46,673 nt of DNA, taken from assembly GCF_000577615.1 (NCBI RefSeq), contig NZ_CBXX010000039.1:1-46673 (forward strand), written 5' to 3'. Each line of letters begins with the position of its first letter. Position 1 is the first letter of the stretch. The DNA comes from Herbaspirillum sp. RV1423 (GTDB lineage Bacteria > Pseudomonadota > Gammaproteobacteria > Burkholderiales > Burkholderiaceae_D). Shown here piece by piece: positions 7,974 through 19,018 of the stretch. The notes beneath the pieces were generated by a model, which worked only from the letters and a program-made list of their open reading frames with translations, was not told the DNA's origin and ran no database searches. The translations under genes were made by a program, and so were the position numbers.

Positions 7974-9028
7974 GCAAAAACGCCGTCGCCGAAAAACCTG
8001 CCATTGCAGCGAAAGCAGCCAAAGGAAGCCGCGCCACCGGCCGCGTGACCATCGTCGACGTCGCCGGCGAAGCGAAGGTCAGCCCGATGACCGTCTCGCG
8101 CGCGCTGAAGACGCCGGAACGGGTGCAGCAGGAAGCGCGCGACCGCATCGCGGCCGCCATCAAGAAGCTCGGCTACGTGCCCAACCAGGCGGCCAGCACG
8201 CTGGCCTCGGCGCGTTCGCAGGTGATCGGCGTGCTGGTGCCGTCGCTCACCAATGCGGTGTTCATCGAGACGCTGAGCGGCATCCGCGACTGCCTGTCGC
8301 AGGCCGGTTACCAGTTCCTGATCGGCGAAACCGGTTATTCGAAGGACAAGGAAAGCCGGTTGATTTCCACCTATCTGGCGCATGCGCCGGACGGCTTCCT
8401 GCTGTCGAGCGTGGATCAGCATGACATCCTGCGCCGGCAAATGGCGGCGGCGAATATCCCGGCGGTGCGCATGTTCGACCTCGGCAAGAGCAACAGCGAC
8501 ATGTCGGTCGGCTTCTCGCAGGTCAAGGCCGGTTATGCGGCGGCGCGCCATCTGATCGAGCGCGGCTACCGCCGGCCCGGCTTCCTGGCAGCCCAGCTCG
8601 ATCCGCGCATGATGAAGCGGCGCGAAGGTTTTCGCAAAGGACTCATCGAAGCCGGCATCGATCCGAACGTCGAGGTCTTGCTGCCGATGCCGACCACGGT
8701 CGACATGGGCGCGCAACTGCTGGCCCGCGTGCTGGAAATCGCGCCCGATTGCGATGCCGTATTCTGCTGCAATGACGACCTCGCGTTGGGCGCCTTGTTC
8801 GAATGCCAGCGCCGCGGCATCAAGGTGCCGCAACAGATGGCGATCGCCGGCTTCAACGATTTGTCTTGGGCCGCATGCGCCACGCCGTCGATCACCACCA
8901 TCGTCACGCCGCGCTACGATATCGGCTACAAGGCGGCTGAAATGCTGATCCGGCAACTCAAGGGCGAGCCGATCGAGAAGGCCCGGCTGGATCTCGGCTT
9001 CCAATTAGCCGTACGCGAAAGTACGTAG
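7970..9028 (+). CDS. gntR: LacI-family transcriptional repressor of gluconate utilisation
   Basis: This 352-aa LacI/GntR-type repressor is likely to bind the two operators in front of gntP and release them when gluconate or 6-phosphogluconate is present. After an Ala/Lys-rich N-terminal tail of about 24 residues comes the helix-turn-helix (27-47, VTIVDVAGEAKVSPMTVSRA). The hinge follows (about 69-82, containing PNQAAS), then a periplasmic-binding-like effector domain from about residue 85. The tail is longer than in most family members. It is divergent from gntP. The stop TAG is itself the first three bases of the right-hand 24-bp inverted repeat. Family certain; ligand inferred from context. 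Confidence 0.9.
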   Translation: MSKNAVAEKPAIAAKAAKGSRATGRVTIVDVAGEAKVSPMTVSRALKTPERVQQEARDRIAAAIKKLGYVPNQAASTLASARSQVIGVLVPSLTNAVFIETLSGIRDCLSQAGYQFLIGETGYSKDKESRLISTYLAHAPDGFLLSSVDQHDILRRQMAAANIPAVRMFDLGKSNSDMSVGFSQVKAGYAAARHLIERGYRRPGFLAAQLDPRMMKRREGFRKGLIEAGIDPNVEVLLPMPTTVDMGAQLLARVLEIAPDCDAVFCCNDDLALGALFECQRRGIKVPQQMAIAGFNDLSWAACATPSITTIVTPRYDIGYKAAEMLIRQLKGEPIEKARLDLGFQLAVREST

Positions 9029-9049
9029 AACTCATTTCATAAATAGGCG
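9026..9049 (-). repeat. Right copy of 24-bp inverted repeat flanking the gluconate locus
   Basis: Reverse-complement partner of 2723-2746 (23 of 24 identical). It starts exactly at the stop codon of the LacI-type regulator. No matching short direct duplication is seen just outside the two copies (2715-2722 versus 9050-9057), so a simple transposon insertion is not demonstrated. Confidence 0.8.
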
Positions 9050-9250
9050 ACGGTAAAACTGAATTCATCAGTGCCCGCGATGTGCCGCCGATTGATGAAG
9101 CGGTTTTCACTTGTCCTGCACATGCGACACGCAATGTGCATCGTTGTCGATAATTCCTGTAGACAGCAAATCTCCTGAAGCTACAATCTGCGGATGCGAA
9201 AGCATGCGAATCACCACAATTACAGACTCAGACAACTTCAGGAGAACCCT

Positions 9251-11014
<1,764 letters not shown>

Positions 11015-11041
11015 CGGTTTAGTTGCTGTCTGCTGACATGG

Positions 11042-11082
11042 AAATGCCGCCTGGTTGGAGTCAGTTCAGGCGGCATTTTTTA
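11042..11082. terminator. Intrinsic terminator downstream of ggt
   Basis: Arms AAATGCCGCCTG (11042-11053) and CAGGCGGCATTT (11067-11078) form a stem followed by a T-run reading on the plus strand. The A-rich left foot lets it also work for the convergent tcdA side. Confidence 0.85.
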
Positions 11083-11216
11083 TTGTTCCGACTTTACGTT
11101 CGCTGTTGTTGATTCTGTTCTTTCTTTGATCAACCTTGTCGGGCCGCCCCCGACAAACCAAGGCTGATCGCAGAAAAAACAGGATCAGCTACCCACACAA
11201 ACAGGTGGGGACAAGC

Positions 11217-12077
11217 TCAAGGCCTCTCCGCAATCTTCCTCAGCACAAACCCCGCCGCCACCAACCCAAACGAAGCCGTCACCACCATCGCCGACCCGAA
11301 CCCCGCGCAATTCAACCCGGTAACGCCGGCCTCCTGCCGACGCCCATCCGCATCGACGGTATCCAGCCCGTCCGCGGCATCGTCGGTATCGACCTCACAG
11401 ACCTCGCCTTCGGGAAAACGCAGAGGCTCGGTGGAAAACACCGCATCGATACCGAACTTGTTCTTGGTCCCGCGCGGAAACTTGTGCCACGCGCGCAGAC
11501 GCTTGCGCACTTTCGCCAGCAAAGGCTCCTGCTCGGTACGGCAGAGATCGCGAATCTCGATTTTGGTCGGATCGATCTGCCCGCCCGCGCCGCCGATGGT
11601 CACCAGCGGCACCTTGTGCTCACGGCAATAAGCGATCAGGGCCACCTTCGCGCGCACGTTGTCGATCGCATCGACCACATAATCGAAACGCCCCTCGCCG
11701 ATCATCTCGCCGACGTTGTCCGGCGTCAGGAAATCTTCCACCTCGGTGACTTCGCAGTAAGGATTGATCTGCATGATGCGTTCATGCAGCGCGGTGACCT
11801 TGGCCTTGCCGAGCGTGTCGGTGAGCGCATGGATCTGACGGTTGACGTTGGACTCGGCCAGATTGTCGAGATCGATCATGGTGATCTTGCCGATGGCGCT
11901 GCGCGCCAGCGCTTCGACGATCCACGAGCCGACGCCGCCGACGCCAACCACGCAGACATGCGCCGCGCGAAAACGCGCCAGGCCCTGGGCGCCGTACAAA
12001 CGGGCGATGCCGCCGAAACGGCGGTCGAAATCGATATCGGCGTCGCCGGCGGCAACGACAGGTTCAACGTTGGACAT
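11217..12077 (-). CDS. tcdA: tRNA threonylcarbamoyladenosine dehydratase (TcdA/CsdL)
   Basis: This E1-like (ThiF/MoeB fold) enzyme uses ATP to cyclise t6A37 in tRNA to ct6A. The glycine-rich ATP site GVGGVGSW is at 45-52 and the MIDLDNL strand with adenylate-contacting Asp at 67-73. SNVNRQIHA, characteristic of the TcdA family, follows directly. The C-terminal hydrophobic helix (about 250-275) is also typical. I used ATG 12077 (286 aa); an in-frame TTG at 12089 gives four more residues. Neither has a strong ribosome-binding site. It starts 20 bp after the secF terminator hairpin and converges on ggt. Confidence 0.9.
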   Translation of the reverse strand: MSNVEPVVAAGDADIDFDRRFGGIARLYGAQGLARFRAAHVCVVGVGGVGSWIVEALARSAIGKITMIDLDNLAESNVNRQIHALTDTLGKAKVTALHERIMQINPYCEVTEVEDFLTPDNVGEMIGEGRFDYVVDAIDNVRAKVALIAYCREHKVPLVTIGGAGGQIDPTKIEIRDLCRTEQEPLLAKVRKRLRAWHKFPRGTKNKFGIDAVFSTEPLRFPEGEVCEVDTDDAADGLDTVDADGRRQEAGVTGLNCAGFGSAMVVTASFGLVAAGFVLRKIAERP

Positions 12078-12090
12078 GATGATTATCAAA

Positions 12091-12122
12091 GTAAAACAGG
12101 CTGTTTCCGGGGAAACAGCCTG
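12091..12122 (-). terminator. Terminator of the yajC-secD-secF operon
   Basis: Arms CAGGCTGTTTCC (12097-12108) and GGAAACAGCCTG (12111-12122) are perfectly complementary. On the minus strand the stem is followed by TTTTAC, a short T-run directly downstream of secF and directly upstream of tcdA. Confidence 0.75.
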
Positions 12123-12151
12123 CGGTCATACAAACCTTCTGCGTGGAAAAC

Positions 12152-13096
12152 TTATACCACGGCGCCGTCGGTCTCGTCTTTCGGCTTGGCCGGCTTGATC
12201 AGGTCTTCGCGCTTGACGCCCAGCCACATGGCGATGGCGGCGGCAACGAACACCGACGAATAGATGCCGAACAAGATGCCGATGGTCAGCGCCACCGCGA
12301 AGTAATGCAGCGTCGGGCCGCCGAAGATCAGCATCGACAAGACCATCATTTCCGTGCTGCCGTGAGTGATGATGGTCCGGGAAATCGTGCTCGTGATCGC
12401 ATGGTTCAGCACTTCCGGCGCGCTCAGCTTGCCATAGCGGCGATCGCGGAAGGCTTCGCGCACCCGGTCGAACACCACCACCGATTCGTTGACCGAATAG
12501 CCCAGCACCGCCAGCACCGCCGCCAGCACCGTCAGCGAGAACTCCCACTGGAAGAAGGCGAAGAAGCCGAGGATGATCACCACGTCATGCAAGTTGGCGA
12601 TGACGGCGGCGACTGCGAATTTCCATTCGAAGCGGAAAGCCAGGTAGATCACGATGCCGATCACCACCATGCCGAGCGCCATCAGGCCGTCGTGCGCCAG
12701 CTCGTCGCCGACTTGCGGGCCGACGAATTCGACGCGCTGCAGCTTGACCTCAGGCTCCTGCGCCTTGAGCGCCGCGACCACCTGCTCGCTTTGCTGGGTG
12801 GCGTTGACGCCGCGCTGCGCCGGCAAGCGGATCATCACGTCCTGCGCGGTGCCGAAACTTTGCACCTGCGTATCGGTAAAGCCGAGGCCCTCGACCGACT
12901 TGCGGATGCTTTCGATGTTGGCGGCCTTCGGATAGGCGACCTCCATCACGGTGCCGCCGGTGAATTCGATCGAGAAGTGCAGTCCCCTGGAAAACAGGAA
13001 GAACACCGCCAGCACGAAGGTCAGCGCCGAGATGATATTGAATATCAGCGCATGGCGCATGAAGGGGATATCTTTTTTGATGCGGAAAAATTCCAT
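12152..13096 (-). CDS. secF: Protein translocase subunit SecF
   Basis: SecF works with SecD and YajC in the inner membrane, using the proton gradient to help pull preproteins through SecYEG. The 314-aa protein has a first membrane helix at about 14-35. The conserved FSIEFTGGTVMEV follows, then a periplasmic domain, then five hydrophobic helices in the C-terminal half (including LGYSVNESVVVFDRVRE). Start ATG 13096 has AGAAAGG upstream; the longer open frame to 13138 adds a non-homologous leader. It is third in the operon, 72 bp after secD, and is followed by a hairpin terminator. Confidence 0.96.
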   Translation of the reverse strand: MEFFRIKKDIPFMRHALIFNIISALTFVLAVFFLFSRGLHFSIEFTGGTVMEVAYPKAANIESIRKSVEGLGFTDTQVQSFGTAQDVMIRLPAQRGVNATQQSEQVVAALKAQEPEVKLQRVEFVGPQVGDELAHDGLMALGMVVIGIVIYLAFRFEWKFAVAAVIANLHDVVIILGFFAFFQWEFSLTVLAAVLAVLGYSVNESVVVFDRVREAFRDRRYGKLSAPEVLNHAITSTISRTIITHGSTEMMVLSMLIFGGPTLHYFAVALTIGILFGIYSSVFVAAAIAMWLGVKREDLIKPAKPKDETDGAVV

Positions 13097-13168
13097 CACA
13101 TACCTTTCTGTTCCGCGTCTTTGCCGGCTATCCGGCAAGGACGCATTGGATCGTTCTGTTCGCTGCGC

Positions 13169-15055
13169 TTATTTGACGCCGGCTTTGACATCGGTCTTGG
13201 CCTGCGGCTTCCAAATCTGGCCGATGGCGAGACTGGTCAGCTTCTTCTTGCGACCGTACCACAGGTTGACGATGCCGCGCGAGAAGAACACGGCCGAGAA
13301 CATCGACGTCAGGATGCCCAGGCAGTGCACCACCGCAAAACCGCGAATCGCGCCGGAACCGAAAATCAGCAACGCCAGGCCGGCGATCAGCGTGGTGACG
13401 TTGGAGTCGAGAATGGTCGCCCAGGCGCGTTCGAAGCCGATCGCGATGGCCGCTTGCGGCGAATTGCCGTTGCGCAGCTCTTCGCGGATGCGTTCGTTGA
13501 TCAGCACGTTGGAGTCGATCGCCATCCCCAGCGCCAGCGCAATCGCGGCGATGCCGGGCAGGGTCAGCGTGGCTTGCAGCGTCGACAGGACCGCGATCAG
13601 GAGCAGCACGTTGACCGACAGCGCCAGCGCGCTGAACAGGCCGAACAACTGGTAGTACACGATCATGAACACGGCCATCGCGGCGAAGCCGTACAGCGTC
13701 GCGTCGAAGCCCTTCCTGATGTTTTCGGCGCCGAGCTGCGGACCGATGGTGCGTTCTTCAATGATTTCCATCGGCGCGGCCAGCGAACCGGCGCGCAGCA
13801 GCAGCGCCAGATCGCTGGCGGCTTCGGCCGAACCCATGCCGGTGATCTGGAAGCGCGAGCCGAGTTCGTCGCGGATGGTCGCCACCGTCAGGACTTCACC
13901 CTTACCCTTTTCAAACAGGACGATGGCCATGTTCTTGCCGATCTTGTCGCGGGTCGAGTCGCGCATCTTGCGGCCGCCGTCGCCGTTGAGGTCGATGCTG
14001 ACCGACGGCTGGTGGTTCTGGTCGAAGCTGGCCGACGCGTTGGAGATGTAGTCGCCGGTGATGACCGGGTCCTTGTACAACACCACCGGCGCGCCCCGGC
14101 CGACCTTGAACAGTTCGGAGCCGAACGGCACGGCGGCGGTTTCTTCGGTGCCGCGGGTCACGGACTCGTCGACCATGCGCACTTCCAGCGTGGCGGTGCG
14201 GCCGATGATGTCCTTGGCGCGCGAGACGTCCTGCACGCCCGGCATCTGGATCACGATGCGATCGGCGCCCTGGCGCTGGATCACGGGCTCGGTGACGCCG
14301 AGTTCATTGACGCGCTTGGAGAGCGTGGAAATATTCTGCTTGACGCCGTCTTCCTGCGCTTGCTTCAACGCTTCGGGACGCAAGGTCGCGATCAGCTTCA
14401 GATCTTCGCCGCTGCCGGCATCTTGCAGCGCCAGTTCGGAGACTTCGCCGGCCAATGCGCTCCTGGCCTTGTCGCGGGTGTCGGCGTCGCGGAACAGGAT
14501 CTCGATCTGGTCGCCGTTGCGATTGATGCCGTTATGGCGGATGTTCTTGTCGCGCAAAATGCTGCGCACGCTGGCCTGCAAGCCTTGCAGGCGCTTGTTC
14601 AGCACCGCCTTGACGTCGACCTGCATCAGGAAATGCACGCCGCCGCGCAAGTCCAGCCCCAGGAACATCGGAAAGGCATGCATGCTTTGCAGCCACTGCG
14701 GCGTGTTCGGCAGCAGGTTGAAAGCGACGATATAGGTCGGATCGGCGGGGTCGCTGTTCAGGCCTTTTTCCAGCAGGGCCTTGGCCTTGAACTGGATGTC
14801 GGTGCTGGCGAACCGGGCGCGCACGGAGGGCTGTGCGCCGCTGTTGTCGAAAACGATGCTCTCTGGCGCGAGGCTGCCTTGCTGCAGGATCTGCTGCACG
14901 CGCTCGGTCACCGCGCTATCCACCTTGATGGTGGATTTGGCGCTGCTGATTTGCACGGCAGGCGATTCGCCGAAGAAATTGGGCAGCGTGTACAGCGTGC
15001 CGAACAGCAGCGCTATGACGATCAGGACGTACTTCCAGAGAGGATAACGATTCAT
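13169..15055 (-). CDS. secD: Protein translocase subunit SecD
   Basis: Large RND-type partner of SecF (628 aa). It has one N-terminal membrane helix (about 7-27) and a long periplasmic P1 region. The signature FLGLDLRGGVHFLMQVD lies near residue 135 and GADRIVIQMPGVQD further on. The C-terminal five-helix block contains GMAIDSNVLINERIREE, and the paired permease helices carry the proton-translocation residues. Length and domain order are normal for betaproteobacteria. It is second in yajC-secD-secF, 108 bp after yajC. The start is ATG 15055, with only a weak ribosome-binding site. Confidence 0.97.
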   Translation of the reverse strand: MNRYPLWKYVLIVIALLFGTLYTLPNFFGESPAVQISSAKSTIKVDSAVTERVQQILQQGSLAPESIVFDNSGAQPSVRARFASTDIQFKAKALLEKGLNSDPADPTYIVAFNLLPNTPQWLQSMHAFPMFLGLDLRGGVHFLMQVDVKAVLNKRLQGLQASVRSILRDKNIRHNGINRNGDQIEILFRDADTRDKARSALAGEVSELALQDAGSGEDLKLIATLRPEALKQAQEDGVKQNISTLSKRVNELGVTEPVIQRQGADRIVIQMPGVQDVSRAKDIIGRTATLEVRMVDESVTRGTEETAAVPFGSELFKVGRGAPVVLYKDPVITGDYISNASASFDQNHQPSVSIDLNGDGGRKMRDSTRDKIGKNMAIVLFEKGKGEVLTVATIRDELGSRFQITGMGSAEAASDLALLLRAGSLAAPMEIIEERTIGPQLGAENIRKGFDATLYGFAAMAVFMIVYYQLFGLFSALALSVNVLLLIAVLSTLQATLTLPGIAAIALALGMAIDSNVLINERIREELRNGNSPQAAIAIGFERAWATILDSNVTTLIAGLALLIFGSGAIRGFAVVHCLGILTSMFSAVFFSRGIVNLWYGRKKKLTSLAIGQIWKPQAKTDVKAGVK

Positions 15056-15163
15056 ATTGATTCAGCGTTGATGATGAACATCCAGGTTGGATATAAGCAT
15101 GGGCGCATCCACGCCTTGCGGAATGCGCCCAGGGTCAGGCCTTGGCCAGCCCGGCCGGACTGG

Positions 15164-15496
15164 TTACAGTCCCTTGAGGGTGCCCTTCGGCAGCAGCGTG
15201 GTGATGGCGGACTTCTGCACCACGACTTCATTGCCTTCCGAGACTTCCACCGTCACGTAGGCATCGGCGACCTTGACCACCCTGCCCAGCAGACCGCCGG
15301 AGGTCACGACTTCGTCGCCCTTGGCGAGCGCGTCCATCATGGCCTTTTGTTCTTTTTGACGCTTCATCTGAGGACGGATCATCAGGAAGTACAACACAAC
15401 GAACATCAGGATGATGGGCAGGAAGCTGGTCAGATTGCCCATCAGGCCGCCTGGGCCCGCAGCAGTGGTTTGTGCAATTGCATCGGTAATAAACAC
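15164..15496 (-). CDS. yajC: Sec translocon accessory protein YajC
   Basis: This small single-span inner-membrane protein associates with SecDF. The 110-aa product has its membrane helix at about 24-40 (FLPIILMFVVLYFLMI). The classic RPQMKRQKEQK follows, then a small cytoplasmic beta-rich domain (VTSGGLLGRVV). GTG 15494-15496 is the chosen start because GGAG lies 6 nt upstream and the protein then has normal length; an upstream in-frame extension to 15565 is not family-like. It is first in the operon with secD and secF. In many relatives tgt lies immediately upstream, but here tgt is about 6.8 kb away. Confidence 0.95.
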   Translation of the reverse strand: MFITDAIAQTTAAGPGGLMGNLTSFLPIILMFVVLYFLMIRPQMKRQKEQKAMMDALAKGDEVVTSGGLLGRVVKVADAYVTVEVSEGNEVVVQKSAITTLLPKGTLKGL

Positions 15497-15721
15497 GTGT
15501 CGCTCCAAATGGTTGTTTAAAAAATAGCCCCGCATTTTAGCATTGCGCCGGGCGCTTCTCCCCATTCCGGACCGGCCGAAACAGGCGAAAGCGCCGTCAA
15601 CAGGGAAAAATAGGCTTGCCGCAAGGAAAAATTGTTATATCGGCATCGCCAACATGGGGGCATAGCGGTACATTAACAAGCAAATCAATACCGAATATAA
15701 GATCAGGAGACCCGCTCAACC

Positions 15722-17368
15722 ATGCTGCCCACCCACGCCCGGCCTTATCAGGACATCAACAACGCCTTCCGCTGGGAGATTCCCGAACATTACAACATCG
15801 GCATCGACGTCTGCGACAAATGGGCCGTGCGCGATCCGGGCAGGCTCGCGCTGGTCCACGTCGGGGCCGACGGCGCCAGCCGCAATTACAGCTTCGGCGA
15901 AATCAGGGAAAGCTCGGATCGCCTCGGCAACCTGCTGCTGTCGACCGGCGTCGCGCCCGGCGACCGCATCGGCATCCTGTTGCCGCAAGCGCCCGAAACG
16001 GCGATCGCGCACGTCGCCGCCTACAAGATCGGCGCCATTGCGATTCCGCTGTTTGCCCTGTTCGGCGCCGAAGCGCTTGAATATCGCCTGCGCGACAGCG
16101 GCACGCGCGCGATCGTCACCAATGCCGCCGGCGCCGCCAAGCTGGCCGGCATCCGCGACCGCCTGCCGGCGCTGAAGACCGTTTTCACCATCGACGGCGC
16201 CTTCGACGGCACGCAGGATCTGCATCAGGCGTTGAAACACGCGAGCAGCGATCTCACGCCGGTGCTGACCAAAGCCGACGATCCGGCGGTCATCATCTAC
16301 ACCTCCGGCACCACCGGCCAGCCCAAGGGCGCGCTGCACGCGCACCGCGTGCTGCCGGGCCATTTGCCCGGCGTGGAGATGTCGCACAACCTGTTTCCGC
16401 TGGACGGCGACCGCATCTGGACGCCCGCCGACTGGGCCTGGATCGGCGGCTTGCTCGACGTGCTGCTGCCGGCCTGGCACCACGGCGTGACGGTGGTCGC
16501 GCATCGTTTTGAAAAATTCACCGGCGAAGCGGCCTTCCAATTATTGCAGGATCATGGCGTGCGCAATACGTTCCTGCCGCCGACCGCGCTGAAGATGATG
16601 CGCACGGTCGCCGATCCCGAACAGCGCTGGCGCTACCAATTACGATCGGTCGCCAGCGGCGGCGAATCGCTCGGCACGGAATTGCTCGACTGGGGCCGCA
16701 AGACTTTCGGCCTGACGATCAACGAGTTTTACGGCCAGACCGAATGCAACATGACGGTGTCGTCCTGCGCCGCCATCATGGATTGCCGTCCCGGCGCCAT
16801 CGGCCGCGCCGCGCCCGGCCACAGGCTCGCGATCGTCGACGCCGACGGCAAGACGCTGCCTGCCGGCAGCCACGGCAACATCGCCGTGCAGCGGCCCGAT
16901 CCGGTGATGTTCCTGCAGTATTGGAACAATCCGCAGGCCACCGCCGGCAAGTTCATCGGCGACTGGCTGATCACCGGCGACACCGGCTGCATGGATGAAG
17001 ACGGCTACATCCGTTTCGTCGGCCGCGACGACGACGTCATCACCTCGGCCGGCTACCGCATCGGCCCCGGCGAAATCGAAGACAACATCCTGCAGCATCC
17101 GGCCGTCAAGATGGTCGCCGTGGTCGGCTCGCCGGATGCGCAGCGCACCGAGATCGTGGTGGCCGTCATCGTGCTCAACGACGGCTACGTCGGCGACGAC
17201 AGTCTCAAGCGCGAGATCCAGGAGCATGTGAAAGTGCGCCTGGCGGCACACGAGTATCCGCGGGAGATTTTCTTCGTCGATGCGTTGCCGATGACGACCA
17301 CCGGCAAGATGATCCGGCGCGAATTGCGCGCCAAAGTGGACGAGTGGCGCAAAGCGGCGGCAACATAA
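15722..17368 (+). CDS. Acyl-CoA synthetase, medium-chain (MACS-like) AMP-forming ligase
   Basis: This 548-aa ANL-superfamily enzyme activates a carboxylic acid to its acyl-CoA through an acyl-AMP. The AMP/ATP-binding P-loop YTSGTTGQPKG is at 193-203. The adenine-binding NEFYGQTECN follows at about 335-345 and the hinge aspartate region LITGDTGCMDEDGYI at about 415-430. GRDDDVITSAGYRIGPGEIE and the C-terminal catalytic lysine in TTTGKMIRREL complete the set. Overall it resembles medium-chain/benzoate-type acyl-CoA ligases more than acetyl-CoA synthetase. AGGAGA precedes the start by 11 nt. It is divergent from yajC and convergent with the porin gene. The acid substrate cannot be deduced from the neighbourhood. 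Confidence 0.88.
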   Translation: MLPTHARPYQDINNAFRWEIPEHYNIGIDVCDKWAVRDPGRLALVHVGADGASRNYSFGEIRESSDRLGNLLLSTGVAPGDRIGILLPQAPETAIAHVAAYKIGAIAIPLFALFGAEALEYRLRDSGTRAIVTNAAGAAKLAGIRDRLPALKTVFTIDGAFDGTQDLHQALKHASSDLTPVLTKADDPAVIIYTSGTTGQPKGALHAHRVLPGHLPGVEMSHNLFPLDGDRIWTPADWAWIGGLLDVLLPAWHHGVTVVAHRFEKFTGEAAFQLLQDHGVRNTFLPPTALKMMRTVADPEQRWRYQLRSVASGGESLGTELLDWGRKTFGLTINEFYGQTECNMTVSSCAAIMDCRPGAIGRAAPGHRLAIVDADGKTLPAGSHGNIAVQRPDPVMFLQYWNNPQATAGKFIGDWLITGDTGCMDEDGYIRFVGRDDDVITSAGYRIGPGEIEDNILQHPAVKMVAVVGSPDAQRTEIVVAVIVLNDGYVGDDSLKREIQEHVKVRLAAHEYPREIFFVDALPMTTTGKMIRRELRAKVDEWRKAAAT

Positions 17369-17403
17369 AAAAACATCCGGACCGGAAATGACCGGGCCGG
17401 ATG
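17367..17403 (-). terminator. Terminator of the porin gene
   Basis: The inverted repeat 17374-17403 (arms CATCCGGACCGG and CCGGGCCGGATG, one mismatch) is followed on the minus strand by a run of seven T (17367-17373). It terminates the leftward porin transcript. The T-run touches the stop codon of the convergent acyl-CoA synthetase gene. Confidence 0.8.
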
Positions 17404-17460
17404 CCAACCTCAAGCTGCTTCAGGGGATATCGACTTTAGCTGCTCGGAACCTGCTCGCTC

Positions 17461-18651
17461 TCAGAACAGATGGCGGAAACCGACCATCAACACCGACTGG
17501 TTGCGTCCCGACGATGGCGAACCGTTTTGCGAATCGCCGACCACCGCGACGGCATTGACGATGCTGCCGGTGCCGGCCTTGCCCAGCGTCTTGCCGCGCG
17601 CCAGTTGGTAGGCTTCCAGGAAGTAGATCGCCGAGCGCTTGGAGAAGGAATAGGTCTGCTCCAGCGCGATCTGATGGTATTTCGCGGGATCGTCGATGCC
17701 GTTGGCAGCCTTCTCGAAGGTGTAGCTGTAACCGCCGGCCAGCGCCACCTGCGGCGTCAACTGGTAGGTGGTGATCAGGCCGAGCGTCTGGAAGGTCGCC
17801 TTTTGCGCGAACAGCGATCCCGCGCCTGGCTTGTATTGCGCATTGGCGTAGTTGGCGCCGACCATCCACTTGTCGATGGTGTAGCGCATCGCGCCGGCGA
17901 TCATCTGGACATTGTCCGAAGACACGTAGCCGTTGTTGACGGCCGAGGTCGAGAAGCTGCCGGATGCGGTCGAGTTCCAGGCGTTGGTCGGACCCGAGCC
18001 GTTCTTCAGGCGTTGATAGCCGAGCGCATAGTTCCATGCGCCGACGTCGTACTTCACCGCCAGGCTATAGGTGTTGCCGGTGGAGACGCTGCCCGCCGTT
18101 TCGCCGAAACCATACAATGCGCTGACTTGCGCGCCGCCAAAGACCGGCGTGGAATACGTCACCGAATTGCTGATGCGCACGGTGGTGTCGAGACCATCGA
18201 CATCGCCCGGATGCGCGCCGGTCGCGCCGGTCAGCACGCTGGTCGGACCGACCGCGCCGACATACAGGAAGTAAGGCGTGTACTGGCGGCCGGTGGTGAC
18301 GGTGCCGTACGCATTGTTGGTCAGGCCGACAAACGACTGGCGGTTGAACAGCGTGTTGGCTGAACTCATAGCGCCGGTGTTGATGTCGAAACCGTTTTCC
18401 AGCGTGAAGATCGCCTGCGAACCGCCGCCCAGATCTTCAGCGCCCTTGAAGCCGATCTTGCTGGCGGCGAGGTTGCCGGTGCGCAGGTACAGATTGTGCA
18501 AGCCGCCTTGATTGTTGGTGTAGACCAGGGCGTTGTCGAGCGCGCCGTAGATCGTCACGCTGCTCTGTGCGGATGCCTGCACCGATGCGCCTGCCGCGAC
18601 AATCGCCAGCCCTCCCATTACCCAACTGCGTCGTAGTTTCCGTAGTTTCAT
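17461..18651 (-). CDS. Gram-negative general porin (betaproteobacterial OmpC-like)
   Basis: This 396-aa outer-membrane trimeric porin is a 16-strand beta-barrel for passive solute entry. A signal peptide of 29 residues ends ASAQ, followed by the typical first strand SSVTIYGALDNALVY. GFKGAEDLGGGSQAIFTLENGF and NRQSFVGLTNNAYGTVTTGRQYTP are classic of the family. The protein ends in VGFRHLF with the terminal Phe needed for BAM assembly. The start has GAGGAGAA upstream. It lies downstream of a FadR-type regulator in the same direction and near mannonate genes, so it may serve sugar-acid uptake (inference). Confidence 0.93.
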   Translation of the reverse strand: MKLRKLRRSWVMGGLAIVAAGASVQASAQSSVTIYGALDNALVYTNNQGGLHNLYLRTGNLAASKIGFKGAEDLGGGSQAIFTLENGFDINTGAMSSANTLFNRQSFVGLTNNAYGTVTTGRQYTPYFLYVGAVGPTSVLTGATGAHPGDVDGLDTTVRISNSVTYSTPVFGGAQVSALYGFGETAGSVSTGNTYSLAVKYDVGAWNYALGYQRLKNGSGPTNAWNSTASGSFSTSAVNNGYVSSDNVQMIAGAMRYTIDKWMVGANYANAQYKPGAGSLFAQKATFQTLGLITTYQLTPQVALAGGYSYTFEKAANGIDDPAKYHQIALEQTYSFSKRSAIYFLEAYQLARGKTLGKAGTGSIVNAVAVVGDSQNGSPSSGRNQSVLMVGFRHLF

Positions 18652-19018
18652 TTCTTCTCCTCTTCTTATGCTCGGATGATTGCGGTATTGCTCCGCCCTA
18701 AATTGATTCCGGCTTGCGGGGCAAGACCGGATTCAAAACCTTTGCCAGGCCCGATCGCCGCGCGCAAATGAAGGCACAGGCTCACAGGCGTCAATCGCAG
18801 ACGCAAAAACTCCCCCCGCGGCAGGGGCGAGCCTGTCGCAACGCATACGTAGTCAAAGGGGAACGCCGCTGGCGCGGCGCTGATCAGTTCAGGCCGCGTC
18901 CTATGTGAAGGGCGGGAATGCGCACAATGTTGTGCCGATGCTGATTGTTTTCATCGCTGTCTCCGTCATGTGTGACGTCCTCTACCGGGACGCTGCGTCA
19001 ACATGGCGAGAACAGGTT
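18652..19018. other. Non-coding gap between FadR-type regulator and porin
   Basis: This 367-bp gap holds the porin ribosome-binding site at its left end. I see no convincing ORF, RNA gene, terminator or operator match to the TGGTnnnACCA sites found at the manD promoter. The porin promoter must lie here but could not be assigned. Confidence 0.5.

Noticed and set aside
2723..9049. Composite transposon around the gluconate locus
   Set aside because: No transposase gene inside and no target-site duplication outside the inverted repeats. Reported only as an inverted-repeat pair.
12143..15520. Very long plus-strand open frame (1125 codons) opposite secF/secD/yajC
   Set aside because: It mirrors secF, secD and yajC on the minus strand. 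Its translation is His/Asp/Gln/Arg-rich with no family features, a known effect of high-GC codon use.
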